A model generated the notes under the pieces. That model was not told where the DNA came from, searched no databases, and saw nothing but the letters and a program-made list of their open reading frames with translations. DNA of 64,000 nt, taken from AP-15 sp963732095. Lineage in GTDB: Bacteria > Pseudomonadota > Alphaproteobacteria > ATCC43930 > CGMCC-115725. Within the stretch, counting starts at the first letter, position 1. Each line of letters begins with the position of its first letter. Shown one piece after another: positions 33,425 to 42,311 of this stretch. A program made the position numbers and the translations under genes. The stretch spans positions 3,334 to 67,333 of the forward strand of contig CAVSZA010000049.1 of assembly GCA_963732095.1 (NCBI GenBank), given 5' to 3'.

Positions 33425-35808
33425 AGACGACGCTCGCGTGGTTGAAGGAACATCTCGAAACCGAGGCGCCGCTTGCCGTCATCGGCGAGCGGCTCACGAT
33501 GCTCGGGCATGAACTGGAAAGTTTGGAGGACCGCGCTGCTGGTCTCGAACCGTTCACAGTGGCCTCGGTCGTGTTTGCGGAACCGCATCCGAATGCCGAC
33601 CGGCTGAAGGTCTGTATCGTCGATACCGGGAAGGGGCAGGTTCAGGTGGTCTGCGGCGCGCCGAATGCTCATACCGGGATGAAGGGGGTCTTTGCCCCGG
33701 CCGGCACCGTCATCCCGCGCACCGGCGCATTGTTGAAGGAAACGGTGATCCGCGGCGTTGCCTCGCGCGGCATGCTGTGCTCGGCCTACGAGCTCGGCCT
33801 CGGCGAGGATCACGAGGGGATCATCGAATTGCCGCAGGATTCGCCGGTCGGGGCGCCCTATGCGAGCCTCGTGGGCCGCGGCGACACCATCGTCGACATC
33901 AAGGTGACGCCGAACCGCGCCGACTGCCTCGGCGTGCGCGGCATTGCCCGCGATCTCGCCGCCGCCGGGCTCGGGCAGCTGAAGCCGCTCGATGCGACCC
34001 GGGTTGCCGGGCATTTCCGGTCGCCGATCGGCATCGATATCGAGGACCGCACGGCTTGCCCGCTGTTTCTCGGGCGGCACATTCGCGGCGTCCATAACGG
34101 GCAGAGCCCGGCATGGCTGCAAAACAAGCTCGAAGCGATCGGGCTGCGGCCGATCTCGGCGCTCGTCGACATCACCAATTTTCTGACCTTTGACCTCGAC
34201 CGGCCGCTTCATGTGTTTGATGCCGGCCGGCTCGCCGGCGATCTTACGGTGCGTTTGGCGAGGCCGGGCGAAACCTTGCTCGCGCTCAACGGCCAGGAAT
34301 ATGAGCTCGATCCGGAAATTACGGTGATTGCCGACCCTGCCGGTGTGCAGAGCCTCGGCGGCGTGATCGGTGGTGAGGCGACCGCATGCACCGAAGCGAC
34401 GACCGAGGTCCTGATCGAGGCGGCGCTCTTCGACCCCGTCCGCACTGCGGCGACGGGCCGTAGGCTCAACATCGCGAGCGACGCCCGTTACCGCTTCGAA
34501 CGCGGCCTCGACCCGGAATTTGTCCGGGATGGGCTGGAGATCGCGACGCGGTTGATGCTGGAGTTTTGCGGCGGCGAGGCGTCCGAGCTCATCACGGCCG
34601 GTGCTGTGCCGGATTGGCGGCGCCGATATGTGCTGCGCGCCGAGCGGCCGGCGAGCCTCGGCGGACTCCACGTGCCGCATGAGGAGAGCGCCGAGATCCT
34701 CATCGCGCTCGGCTGCGCGGTCGAGACCCTAGCGGGCGGCGATCTCTCGGTCGAGCCGCCTTCATGGCGCGGCGACATCGTCGGCGAGGCCGATCTCGTC
34801 GAGGAGGTACTGCGGATCAAGGGCTACGACCAGATCCCGGCGGTCCCGCTCGAACGAGCGACGCCGCTGTCGCGGCCGGCATTGGCGCCGCAACAGCGCC
34901 GGGCCGAGCTGGTCCGCCGCACCCTCGCCGAACGCGGGCTGACCGAAGGGGTGACGTTCTCGTTTGTCTCGGCGCGCGAGGCGGAGATTTTCGGGGGCGC
35001 CAAGCCGGAATTGCGTCTCGTCAATCCGATCAGCGCCGATCTCGATGCGATGCGGCCATCCCTGTTGCCGGGGCTTGTCGCCGCGGCACGCCGCAACGCC
35101 GATCGCGGCTATCCCGATACGGCATTGTTCGAGCTGGGGCCGCTCTATCGCGACGACACGCCGGAAGGCCAGGTGCTCGCCGCCGGCGGCGTACGCAGCG
35201 GGCGCACCGGCCCAAAGCACTGGCGTACGCCGGCGCGCGAGACCGATCTTTATGACGCCAAGACCGACGCGCTCGCTGCCCTTGGCGCGATGGGCGCCCC
35301 GACGGAGAACATCCAGGTCACCACCGACCCGCCCGCCTGGTATCACCCGGGCCGGGCCGGCATATTGCGGCTCGGGCCGACGGTGCTCGGCGCGTTTGGC
35401 GAATTGCATCCGGCGGTGCTCGAGATGCTGGATGCGCGGCCGCCGATCGCTGCCTTCGAGGTGTTTCTCGACGCGGTGCCCCAACCGCGCGCCGGGCGTG
35501 CAAAACCGACCTTGCGCCTCTCGGTATTCCAGCCCATCGAGCGCGATTTCGCCTTTGTCGTCGACCGCGACCTGCCAGCCGAAGCGTTGCTGCGCGCCGC
35601 CCGCAGTGTCGATCGCAAGCTCGTCTCCGAGATCCGCCTTTTCGACGTCTATGAAGGGACGGCTCTGCCCGAGGGCAAAAAATCGCTCGCGATCACCGTG
35701 GTGCTGCAGCCGCAGGAGCGGACCCTCACCGAGGCCGAGATCGAAGGCTTCTCGAAGCGGTTCGTCGCGCAAGTCGAAAAGGCGACCGGCGGCAAGTTGC
35801 GCGCGTGA
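33421..35808 (+). CDS. pheT: Phenylalanine-tRNA ligase beta subunit
   Basis: A 795-residue subunit, the usual size. Domain order: N-terminal segment, EMAP-type tRNA-binding domain (EPHPNADRLKVCIVDTGKG near residues 58-76), B3/B4 editing domain, B5 DNA-binding-like fold, catalytic-like core (DLVEEVLRIKGYDQIP) and a C-terminal ferredoxin-fold anticodon-binding domain (PIERDFAFVVDRDLPAEALL to the end). Its start overlaps pheS by 4 bases and its stop overlaps the next gene by 4 bases. Confidence 0.97.
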   Translation: MKTTLAWLKEHLETEAPLAVIGERLTMLGHELESLEDRAAGLEPFTVASVVFAEPHPNADRLKVCIVDTGKGQVQVVCGAPNAHTGMKGVFAPAGTVIPRTGALLKETVIRGVASRGMLCSAYELGLGEDHEGIIELPQDSPVGAPYASLVGRGDTIVDIKVTPNRADCLGVRGIARDLAAAGLGQLKPLDATRVAGHFRSPIGIDIEDRTACPLFLGRHIRGVHNGQSPAWLQNKLEAIGLRPISALVDITNFLTFDLDRPLHVFDAGRLAGDLTVRLARPGETLLALNGQEYELDPEITVIADPAGVQSLGGVIGGEATACTEATTEVLIEAALFDPVRTAATGRRLNIASDARYRFERGLDPEFVRDGLEIATRLMLEFCGGEASELITAGAVPDWRRRYVLRAERPASLGGLHVPHEESAEILIALGCAVETLAGGDLSVEPPSWRGDIVGEADLVEEVLRIKGYDQIPAVPLERATPLSRPALAPQQRRAELVRRTLAERGLTEGVTFSFVSAREAEIFGGAKPELRLVNPISADLDAMRPSLLPGLVAAARRNADRGYPDTALFELGPLYRDDTPEGQVLAAGGVRSGRTGPKHWRTPARETDLYDAKTDALAALGAMGAPTENIQVTTDPPAWYHPGRAGILRLGPTVLGAFGELHPAVLEMLDARPPIAAFEVFLDAVPQPRAGRAKPTLRLSVFQPIERDFAFVVDRDLPAEALLRAARSVDRKLVSEIRLFDVYEGTALPEGKKSLAITVVLQPQERTLTEAEIEGFSKRFVAQVEKATGGKLRA

Positions 35809-36467
35809 CGAAACCGTCGTGGCCGATGGTCGCCCAGACGCTCGGGTTTATCCTGCTGGTCGCCGTCGTCCTATTCGGTGCTGCCGGCCGGACCGACATT
35901 CCGCTATTTTTGGCTTACCTCGGGGTCCTCGCCGCGGCCTCGACAGCGGGCCTCTTGTTGATCGACGAGGACCTCGCGCGCGAACGCATGCGGCCGGGCG
36001 GCCACCCGCCGGGGCTGAGGCTCTATTTCATCTTCCTGCTTTGTGTTGCGCATTGGACCATTGCCGGCCTCGATCGCCGGTTCCACTGGTCCGATACGGT
36101 TCCGCTGTCGTTGCGGATCGCCGCGCTCGTGGTCTTCGCCGCCGGGCTGGCGCTCTTCATTTGGGCGATGCACGTGAACCGGTTCTTCTCCTCGGTTGTC
36201 CGGATCCAACAAGACCGCGGACACCAAACCGTCGCCGCCGGCCCTTATCGTTGGGTGCGTCATCCCGGGTATGCCGGCGCGATCCCGGCCATCGTAGCGA
36301 GCGGCATGGCCCTCTGCACATGGCTTGCCACGGCGCTCGCCGCCCTCGGCGTGCCGCTCCTCCTGTGGCGAACAATCATTGAGGACCGCACATTGCGCAC
36401 CGAATTGCCCGGTTACGCCGAATATGCCCAACAGGTGCGCTGGCGATTGCTCCCCGGCGTTTGGTGA
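35805..36467 (+). CDS. Isoprenylcysteine-methyltransferase-like integral membrane methyltransferase
   Basis: A 220-residue protein starting with GTG within the pheT stop (GTGA). Five hydrophobic segments are seen, beginning TLGFILLVAVVLFGAAG and LFLAYLGVLAAASTAGLLL. The C-terminal half has the SAM-binding signature of ICMT/PEMT-like enzymes: GPYRWVRHPGYAGAIPA followed by LPGYAEYAQQVRWRLLPGVW. Bacterial members methylate small or lipid substrates. The actual target is unknown. Co-transcription with pheST is probable from the overlap and is functionally unexplained. Confidence 0.8.
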   Translation: MTKPSWPMVAQTLGFILLVAVVLFGAAGRTDIPLFLAYLGVLAAASTAGLLLIDEDLARERMRPGGHPPGLRLYFIFLLCVAHWTIAGLDRRFHWSDTVPLSLRIAALVVFAAGLALFIWAMHVNRFFSSVVRIQQDRGHQTVAAGPYRWVRHPGYAGAIPAIVASGMALCTWLATALAALGVPLLLWRTIIEDRTLRTELPGYAEYAQQVRWRLLPGVW

Positions 36468-36468
36468 C

Positions 36469-36621
36469 GTCCGCGGATACATGGGCCGACCCGGCACTTC
36501 ACCCCGGCACAGCAGAAAGAGACCACCCGACGCTGTGCCGAGGAGGCTACGCTCGACGAACTCGCCCGGAGCCACGACTTTAGGCGTTTCCACCATTCGC
36601 CGTGCCACGCGCGCCGCATGA
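36469..36621 (+). pseudogene. Relic of a serine recombinase (resolvase/invertase) C-terminal HTH
   Basis: Joined across frames the sequence reads RGYMGRP, then TRHFTPAQQKETTRRCAEEA, TLDELARSHD, then LGVSTIRRATRAA and a stop. This matches the hinge and helix-turn-helix end of Hin/resolvase proteins (pattern LTPxQQxEAxxRxxxGxTLxxIARSYNVSxSTIxR). Removing one T from the TTT near 36575 joins the last two parts. The catalytic N-terminal domain is absent. It marks the left edge of a lower-GC accessory patch. Confidence 0.5.
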
Positions 36622-36822
36622 GCGGCACGCGCGGCGGGCGACGGCCACACTCGGTTCGGCTTACCTACCAGACTGTTGATTGCCACCGTGTCGGCCTCGT
36701 CGAAATGCGCAGGACTCTTGGCGCAACACCTTAATGTTCCGTTAGCCTTGTTTGCTCGATTGATGACGATCTTCGGGGCGAAGGCCATCGTCGCAATACC
36801 CTGAAACCGCTCATCGGAGATA

Positions 36823-37530
36823 ATGTTGATGAACAACCGTCTCGACGACCTCAAACGCTTCTACGAAATCTTAGGGAAGCTCGAAAGTACTCTGGGAGGC
36901 TATCTGTTTTTACAGGTACTGAACGAAAAACCAAAAGGTGTTGGCAAGAGATGCTTACCGCCATGCATTAGTCAAAAGAAATGTCAAGAATACGGTGGCG
37001 TGTATTTTTCCTTTGAGGCAGGGGAGAATTGCTTAGATTCTGGAAAAGGTAACAGAGTAGTCCGTGTTGGGTCGCACAAGGCGGCGCGCTGCAGATGCAG
37101 CCGTCTAGATAACCACAGAGGCGCAAAGCATGGAGGTACTCTCAACCACTCCCAATTACGCTATTTATTAGGTGAAGCAATTAAAAAAGATACCCAAGCA
37201 AGCGATGCGTCTACGCTCGGATATAAGGTTAGTAGCCATGTTGCATCCATGCCTTTTCTCTGGCTCGGAGTAAAGGCTCCCCGGGAGCGGTTATTAATTG
37301 AAAGTAATAGCATTGCCATCCTAAGCAATTATAGACGTTGTGAGGATGATCGCTTCGACGTTCCATCGGAGTCGTGGCTTGGTTCCCACCCCGACGTTCG
37401 AGAGGAAATACGTTGCTCCGGGCTCTGGTGTATAGATCACATTAATGAGAGGTATGACCCGAACTTTCTTGAAATTTTGGCAACCTATGTCAGGGCGCAC
37501 CCCAAGGGCGGCCGTGAAGGCGGAAAATAA
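36823..37530 (+). CDS. GIY-YIG-like protein of an accessory family
   Basis: A 235-residue protein with visibly lower GC and AT-ending codons compared with its neighbours, suggesting transfer. The core YGGVYFSFEAGE, a gap, RVVRVGSHKA, then an Arg (CSRLDNHRG) and a late Glu (RLLIESNSIAILSN) follows the GIY-x10-YIG nuclease pattern (GVY and RVG here). The C-terminus GLWCIDHINERYDPNFLEIL is shared with hypothetical proteins I remember as having the same GIY-YIG-like core. GGAGA precedes the start. ATG 36823 or 36829 are both possible. Catalytic activity is inferred. A role in defence or DNA processing is possible but unproven. Confidence 0.6.
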   Translation: MLMNNRLDDLKRFYEILGKLESTLGGYLFLQVLNEKPKGVGKRCLPPCISQKKCQEYGGVYFSFEAGENCLDSGKGNRVVRVGSHKAARCRCSRLDNHRGAKHGGTLNHSQLRYLLGEAIKKDTQASDASTLGYKVSSHVASMPFLWLGVKAPRERLLIESNSIAILSNYRRCEDDRFDVPSESWLGSHPDVREEIRCSGLWCIDHINERYDPNFLEILATYVRAHPKGGREGGK

Positions 37531-37553
37531 TCTCCGCAATTCCGGTATGCGAC

Positions 37554-37751
37554 CTAAATAGAGCTGCGTTTGTATCCATAGAGGTGAGCCGCGATGTACA
37601 TCCCGAGCATTCCTAGGGCAAAGCCAGCGGAAAATACGCCCAGGCGGTGACGCCGCGGCGCGCCGACAAACCAAGCTGTGCCGTTAAGGATCGCCAGAAC
37701 GACGAGGACAGCAAGGCCGTAGCCGGTGAGTGTACGTCTTTGTATCTGCAT
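37554..37751 (-). CDS. Small two-TM membrane protein
   Basis: A 65-residue protein: MQIQRRTLTGYGLAVLVVLA leads into a first membrane helix, then GAPRRHRLGV as a basic turn and FSAGFALGMLGMYIAAHLYG as the second helix. It begins 3 bases after the stop of the ankyrin-repeat pseudogene in the same direction, so the two were probably one operon. No family recognised. Confidence 0.5.
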   Translation of the reverse strand: MQIQRRTLTGYGLAVLVVLAILNGTAWFVGAPRRHRLGVFSAGFALGMLGMYIAAHLYGYKRSSI

Positions 37752-37754
37752 CTC

Positions 37755-38180
37755 TTACCGTGTGTTCGCCGCCGTTCCTCTAATCGCGCCTCCGCCGAGC
37801 AGCCAGGCGACGAGATCGCTCCGTCCCTCCTGTTCCGCGATGTCGAGCGGCGTTTGCCCGGACCACGGCGCGGGCCAGTTCAGATCGGCGCCGTGCGCCA
37901 GCAGGTATTGAGCGGCGGCGAGCTGCCCGCCATGACATGCGTTCCAGAACGGCCCTGAAAGCTCTTCGGGTTGTGGCGGTGGGGCCGTCTTCGAACCGCT
38001 GTCTGATCGCCGGCATCATTCCCAGCGCCGCTTCGTGCCAGAGAAGCGTACGCGCGCCGCGCTCGATCAGACGGCGCGCCGCTGCCCACCCGGCGGATGA
38101 ACCCTGAGAAGACGATCGCCAATCTCCGCGTCATAATCCGGTGCATCTCGCGGAATGATTGTTCCCGCGGTCAGGGTGTG
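37755..38180 (-). pseudogene. Ankyrin-repeat protein, frameshifted
   Basis: Three pieces in different frames read as one ankyrin protein: GTIIPRDAPDYDAEIGDRLL, then AGWAAARRLIERGARTLLWH with EAALGMMPAIRQRFEDGP, then PFWNACHGGQLAAAQYLLAH with GADLNWPAPWSGQTPLDIAE and a stop at 37755. The second shift lies in the CCCCACCGCCACAACCC stretch near 37975. At least two frame changes and no start codon argue for decay rather than a single sequencing slip. Confidence 0.65.
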
Positions 38181-38185
38181 CTTTA

Positions 38186-38767
38186 TCAGGCGGCTTTCGC
38201 GGTGCTTACACTTGACGTAACGAGCTGCGGAGAAGATCCGGATTGTCTTCTAGATCGGTGTTCCCAGCTTGCTTCGTCAGAATCCCGAATGAAAGAGGCC
38301 TCTCTTAGATATAACGCCGGCGCTTGAAGCGTGAGCGCGTCCCACTTCTCGCAAATTTTTTCCAGTTCTGCTCGCACCATGTTCTGATCACATCCAGCGC
38401 TGCATCCCGCTATTATAATATGTAGCTTGCGCTTCATCGAAGCAAATCGTGCCGCCGCATTGTGGTGCATGCTAGATTTCTCATCAAACCGCAGGAAGGA
38501 AACAAGTGCGGTAAGAACTGGCGCAAGTATAGTGAGCAGCACTTTTAAGTCGTTAGCAACATAGAGGCCAAAAATCTGTACACGAAGCAACCCATGATCA
38601 GGGCTCAGGTTAGAGAGCACCCCTAGCAGCGAAGTGCAGACAATAGTCACACAGCCTAACGCGACATGCCTCCTGCGGAAGAGCGCGCAACGTGTAAAAT
38701 GCGCCTTTTCTACTATCCTTGTACGTTCATACCAATGTCGGGTGACGGCGTTGAGATCTTGTTCCAT
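38186..38767 (-). CDS. SLATT-type two-transmembrane protein (putative effector)
   Basis: A 193-residue protein with two membrane helices, HVALGCVTIVCTSLLGVLSN (near residue 34) and DLKVLLTILAPVLTALVSFL (near 73), followed by a helical domain: SSMHHNAAARFASMKRKLHI and RAELEKICEKWDALTLQAPA. Two TM helices followed by a H-x-x-A-A-x-x-(F/Y) helix and a late W-(x)n-P segment is the SLATT layout, a family predicted to form pores on nucleotide or other signals. GC is lower than in flanking genes. GAGGGGC precedes the ATG. It is divergent from a class III cyclase. The assignment is from layout only. Confidence 0.55.
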   Translation of the reverse strand: MEQDLNAVTRHWYERTRIVEKAHFTRCALFRRRHVALGCVTIVCTSLLGVLSNLSPDHGLLRVQIFGLYVANDLKVLLTILAPVLTALVSFLRFDEKSSMHHNAAARFASMKRKLHIIIAGCSAGCDQNMVRAELEKICEKWDALTLQAPALYLREASFIRDSDEASWEHRSRRQSGSSPQLVTSSVSTAKAA

Positions 38768-39034
38768 CCAGGTGCCCCTCAGCTATTTTGTCGCTTTGAG
38801 CTCGGCACCGCTCCTTGGCGCAGCCGGAAGCGGCGCCACCGATTTACCTTACTAATCCCCCAGGGTGTGTGAGCCGCTTCACATAATGGTTGATTTACCA
38901 TCAGGGGCTCATGGACGTGCAAAAGGCCGTACGGCATCGTGACCCGAGCGCCGCCAAGCTATATGATCGGCGCGGGCAAAAACGAGAAAAGGCGGCCTTT
39001 AGCCGCAAGAGGCTCCCTTTGGGCAGGCCGGATC

Positions 39035-40798
39035 ATGAGTGAACGGAAGGTAGAGCGGCGGTTGGCAGCCATCTTGGCGGCCGATGTCGTGGGCTACTCG
39101 CGGCTCGTGGGTGAGGACGAGGAGGGCACGCTCGAAAGGCTGAAGGTGCTCCGCCGCACTGTTGCCGATCCGAAGATCAAGGAGCACCGCGGCCGCGTCG
39201 TCAGAACGATGGGCGACGGCCTCTTGGTCGAGTTCGCGAGCGTCGTCGACGCGGTGCGCTGCGCGGTCGAGATCCAACGCGAAATGGCCCTGCGAAACGC
39301 CGATCTACCGGCGGATCGGCGGATCGAGTTCCGCATCGGCATCAATCTAGGCGACATCATCAAGGACGGGAGGGAAATCTACGGCGATGGCGTCAATGTC
39401 GCCGCCCGCCTCGAGGCCTTGGCGACCCCGGGCGGCATCTGCGTCAGCCGCGTGGTGCGCGACCAGGTGCGCGACAAGCTCGGTTTTGCTTTCGACGACA
39501 GAGGTGAGCAGCAGGTCAAGAACATCGCGCGCCCGGTCCGCGTATTCGATGTAAATATGATCGGAGAGACAATGACTCTGACGCCGGATTCGGCAGCGAG
39601 AGCGCCGCTGCCGTTGCCCGACAGGCCGTCGATCGCGGTTCTGCCGTTCCAGAATATGAGCGGCGATCCGGAGCAGGAATATTTCGCCGACGGCATGGTC
39701 GAGGAGATCATCACCGCGCTCAGCCGCATCCGCTGGTTGTTCGTCATCGCCCGCAATTCGAGCTCGACTTACAAGGGACGATCGGTCGGCGTGAAGCAGG
39801 TGGGACGCGAGCTCGGTGTCCGCTACGTGCTCGAAGGCTCGGTGCGCAAGGGTGGGAACCGGGTGCGCATCACCGCCCAGTTGATCGAGGCCGAGACGGG
39901 CGCCCATCTCTGGGCCGATCGTTTCGACGGTTCCCTGGAAGATGTTTTCGACCTCCAGGACAAGGTGGCGATCAACGTCGCCGGCGTCATCGAGCCGACA
40001 TTGCAAGCCGCCGAAGTTCGCCGCTCGGCGGCCCGTCCGATGCATGACGTTACGGCCTACGATCTTTATCTGCGCGCGCTTGCGACCTACTATCCGATAA
40101 CAAAAGAGCGGCTTCTCGAGGCTCTGGAATTCCTCGACCGGGCGATAGCGATCGATCCCTACTGTGGTCCGGCATTATCCTTGGCGGCGATGTGCCAGAT
40201 GCGGCTCTTCAGGGAGGGCTGGGCCGACGAGCCGGAAGCCGCCGGCAAAGGGGTTGATCTTGCTAGCCAGGCGCTGCAGGTAGCGGGGGACGACCCGGCC
40301 ATCCTCGCCAATGCCGCCTTTGTTCTGGCTAATTTCGGCGAGGATATCGGCGCCATGATGGCGCTGGTCGACCGTGCCCTCACGCTCACCCCAAGCTTCT
40401 CCCGCGGCTGGTTCTTGAGCGGCGTCCTGAGGCTCTGGGCGGGTCAGCACGATGTCGCGATCGAGCATGCCGAGACCGCGCTGCGGCTGAGCCCCCGAGA
40501 GCGAACGGGTACGCCGCTGAGCTTGATCGGCGAAGCGCATTTCTTCAAACGCGAGTTTGACGAAGCAGCGTCGAAGTTGCTCCTTTCTATTCAAGAAAAT
40601 CTGGGGTATCCGCACTCTTACCGCGTTCTCGCCGCGTGCTATGTCCATATGCGGCGGCTCGACGAAGCGCGCGCGATCATCGCGAGGCTGCGCAGCATTA
40701 CGCCTCGCCTGGTGCCGAGCGCCGCACAACTGCGGCGCCCCGCCGACCGCGAGCTGTTCCTGTCAGGCCTTAATGTGGCGGTGGGCGAAGCGAATTGA
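39035..40798 (+). CDS. Adenylate/guanylate cyclase with TolB-like and TPR domains
   Basis: A 587-residue protein. ATG 39035 (MSERKVERRLAAILAADVVG) is the family start. The GTG at 38939 adds 32 unlikely residues. Residues 1-175 form a class III cyclase: Asp in ILAADVVGYSRLV, Asp in MGDGLLVEFASV, and Asn/Arg in YGDGVNVAARLEAL. Then a TolB-N-like domain (SIAVLPFQNMSGDPEQEYFA to HLWADRFDG, about 195-320) and TPR-like helices to the end. This architecture is highly multiplied in Bradyrhizobium-type genomes and makes cAMP under unknown control. Confidence 0.9.
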   Translation: MSERKVERRLAAILAADVVGYSRLVGEDEEGTLERLKVLRRTVADPKIKEHRGRVVRTMGDGLLVEFASVVDAVRCAVEIQREMALRNADLPADRRIEFRIGINLGDIIKDGREIYGDGVNVAARLEALATPGGICVSRVVRDQVRDKLGFAFDDRGEQQVKNIARPVRVFDVNMIGETMTLTPDSAARAPLPLPDRPSIAVLPFQNMSGDPEQEYFADGMVEEIITALSRIRWLFVIARNSSSTYKGRSVGVKQVGRELGVRYVLEGSVRKGGNRVRITAQLIEAETGAHLWADRFDGSLEDVFDLQDKVAINVAGVIEPTLQAAEVRRSAARPMHDVTAYDLYLRALATYYPITKERLLEALEFLDRAIAIDPYCGPALSLAAMCQMRLFREGWADEPEAAGKGVDLASQALQVAGDDPAILANAAFVLANFGEDIGAMMALVDRALTLTPSFSRGWFLSGVLRLWAGQHDVAIEHAETALRLSPRERTGTPLSLIGEAHFFKREFDEAASKLLLSIQENLGYPHSYRVLAACYVHMRRLDEARAIIARLRSITPRLVPSAAQLRRPADRELFLSGLNVAVGEAN

Positions 40799-40886
40799 CC
40801 TCGGCGCAATTCCTCTGCCGTGTGCCGCTCAGTTGAGGCGAATTGCTGAAGGACAACCACTATGAACCCTGTCGCGGGAGGCGAAA

Positions 40887-41771
40887 ATGGCCCTGAAGGA
40901 CATCCTGGTCGGCATCGACCCCAGCACTGTCGGGGAAGGCCGGCTCAAGCTCGCCCTCAATCTGGTGCGGGCGCACCAGGCGCATATCACCGCTTGCTGC
41001 GTCATGCGACAGGAGCAAGCTGAGCCTGTTAGCCCAATTCTGGCGGGGGCGCCGGTCACCCCCGGCCCCGGCGCTCTTGTCGCACCTGAAGTGAGGACCA
41101 CGGCTGGCGACCCGGCTTTTCCACCGGCATCGCGTGAAGCCGAGCGCGCCGAGCAGGTCGAAGAGGTCTTCAGGACCGAACTGCGGGCCCACGGGCTCGG
41201 TGGCGAATGGCACCTCCTTTCACCGGGCGAGGCCGCGCTCTTCATCGATCTTGCGAAGGCTTTTGATCTGACCATCCTCGGCCAGCTGTCGCCGGAAATC
41301 CGGTCGACCGGATTTCGCCCCGACGAAATCGTCATCGCGACGGGCCGGCCGGTTCTCGTAGTCCCGTATGCCGGCACGTTCGATACGGTCGGCAGGCGCG
41401 TGCTGGTCGCGTGGGACGGGACGCGGGAGGCCGCGCGGGCAGCGAATGACGCGCTGCCGCTGCTCGAAAACGCCGAGGCGGTCACCGTGATGTTTGTCGG
41501 GGCGCGAGAAACGACCCTGGCGGAGCACCATCCCTCGATCGAGCGGATCGTCCATCACCTGCAGCGGCACGGCATCCCGGCCCAAACCGAGGAAACCTTG
41601 CAGGGTGACCTGCGTATTTCGGACGTGCTGCTCTCCCGCGCCGCGGATCTCGCCGTCGACCTGATCGTCGCCGGCGCATACCACCATTCGCAGCTGCGCG
41701 AAGCGTTGGTCGGCGGCGTCAGCCGCGAGCTCCTCGATCACATGACGGTTCCGGTGCTGATGTCCCATTAG
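40887..41771 (+). CDS. Tandem-domain universal stress protein
   Basis: A 294-residue protein with two USP domains. The first (1-155) opens ALKDILVGIDPSTVGEGRLK and the second (about 165-294) has RRVLVAWDGTREAARAANDA and ends VGGVSRELLDHMTVPVLMSH, which carries the G-x2-G-x9-G(S/T)-type nucleotide-binding segment in altered form (AGAYHHSQLREALVGGVSR). GGGAGGCG precedes the start. Such proteins bind ATP or act in stress survival. The ligand is not predictable. Confidence 0.88.
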   Translation: MALKDILVGIDPSTVGEGRLKLALNLVRAHQAHITACCVMRQEQAEPVSPILAGAPVTPGPGALVAPEVRTTAGDPAFPPASREAERAEQVEEVFRTELRAHGLGGEWHLLSPGEAALFIDLAKAFDLTILGQLSPEIRSTGFRPDEIVIATGRPVLVVPYAGTFDTVGRRVLVAWDGTREAARAANDALPLLENAEAVTVMFVGARETTLAEHHPSIERIVHHLQRHGIPAQTEETLQGDLRISDVLLSRAADLAVDLIVAGAYHHSQLREALVGGVSRELLDHMTVPVLMSH

Positions 41772-41852
41772 TCCCGCATCCTCGGGTGTGCGCGCCTTGC
41801 CGCTCGTGCCGGAGCGGCATATCGTGAGCTAAGCGAACGGAAAGGAACCGAC

Positions 41853-42305
41853 ATGCCTCTGCCGCAAGACATCAGACCCGCCTTTCAGAATATTCAGGAC
41901 ACGCTGGTGCGCTCCGAAGCGCCGTGGATCCAGCAGACGCCGCTGTCGTCCGTGAAGGTGCTGTGGGTCGGCCATGAGACCGGGACCTGGGCCTCGCTCC
42001 ATTGTTGGAAGAAGGGCTATGTCGCACCGCCCCACAAACATCTCGCGGGTGCTCACGCCTTTATCATTTCGGGCAAGCTTCAGGTCAGAAACGGCGTCTT
42101 GAATGCGGGCGACTATGTCTATGAGCCCTCGGGCATTCTGCACGACGCAACGACTGCCCTCGAAGACACGACCTATCTCTTCATCTGCAATGGCGCAGTG
42201 CTGTTCTTCGACGAGAACGGCTTTACGCGCTACACGAACTGGGAGGTGATGGAGAAGCTGCGTTCGCAGCCAGCGACGGAGGTACAGGCGCAGGCCGCCG
42301 AATAA
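41853..42305 (+). CDS. Cupin protein, 2,4'-dihydroxyacetophenone-dioxygenase-like
   Basis: A 150-residue single-domain cupin. Metal ligands expected in motif 1 are seen in APPHKHLAGAHAFIISGKLQ (His-x-His and a later His) and in motif 2 as GDYVYEPSGILHDATTAL (His). The overall pattern resembles 2,4'-dihydroxyacetophenone or acetylacetone-cleaving dioxygenases, which split C-C bonds next to ketones. The quinone-reductase-like gene begins 6 bases later and the enolase-superfamily gene follows, so all three are likely one catabolic transcript. Substrate inferred only. Confidence 0.72.
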   Translation: MPLPQDIRPAFQNIQDTLVRSEAPWIQQTPLSSVKVLWVGHETGTWASLHCWKKGYVAPPHKHLAGAHAFIISGKLQVRNGVLNAGDYVYEPSGILHDATTALEDTTYLFICNGAVLFFDENGFTRYTNWEVMEKLRSQPATEVQAQAAE

Positions 42306-42311
42306 CGCAAA

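Noticed and set aside
32291..34680. Minus-strand frames of 355 and 450 residues over pheS/pheT
   Set aside because: Shadows of two well-conserved tRNA ligase subunits.
35904..36854. 316-residue minus-strand frame over the methyltransferase
   Set aside because: The plus-strand ICMT motifs are clear. This frame has none.
38939..39034. GTG start for the TPR cyclase
   Set aside because: It adds 32 residues without similarity. The ATG at 39035 matches the family start MSERKVERRLAAILAADVVG.
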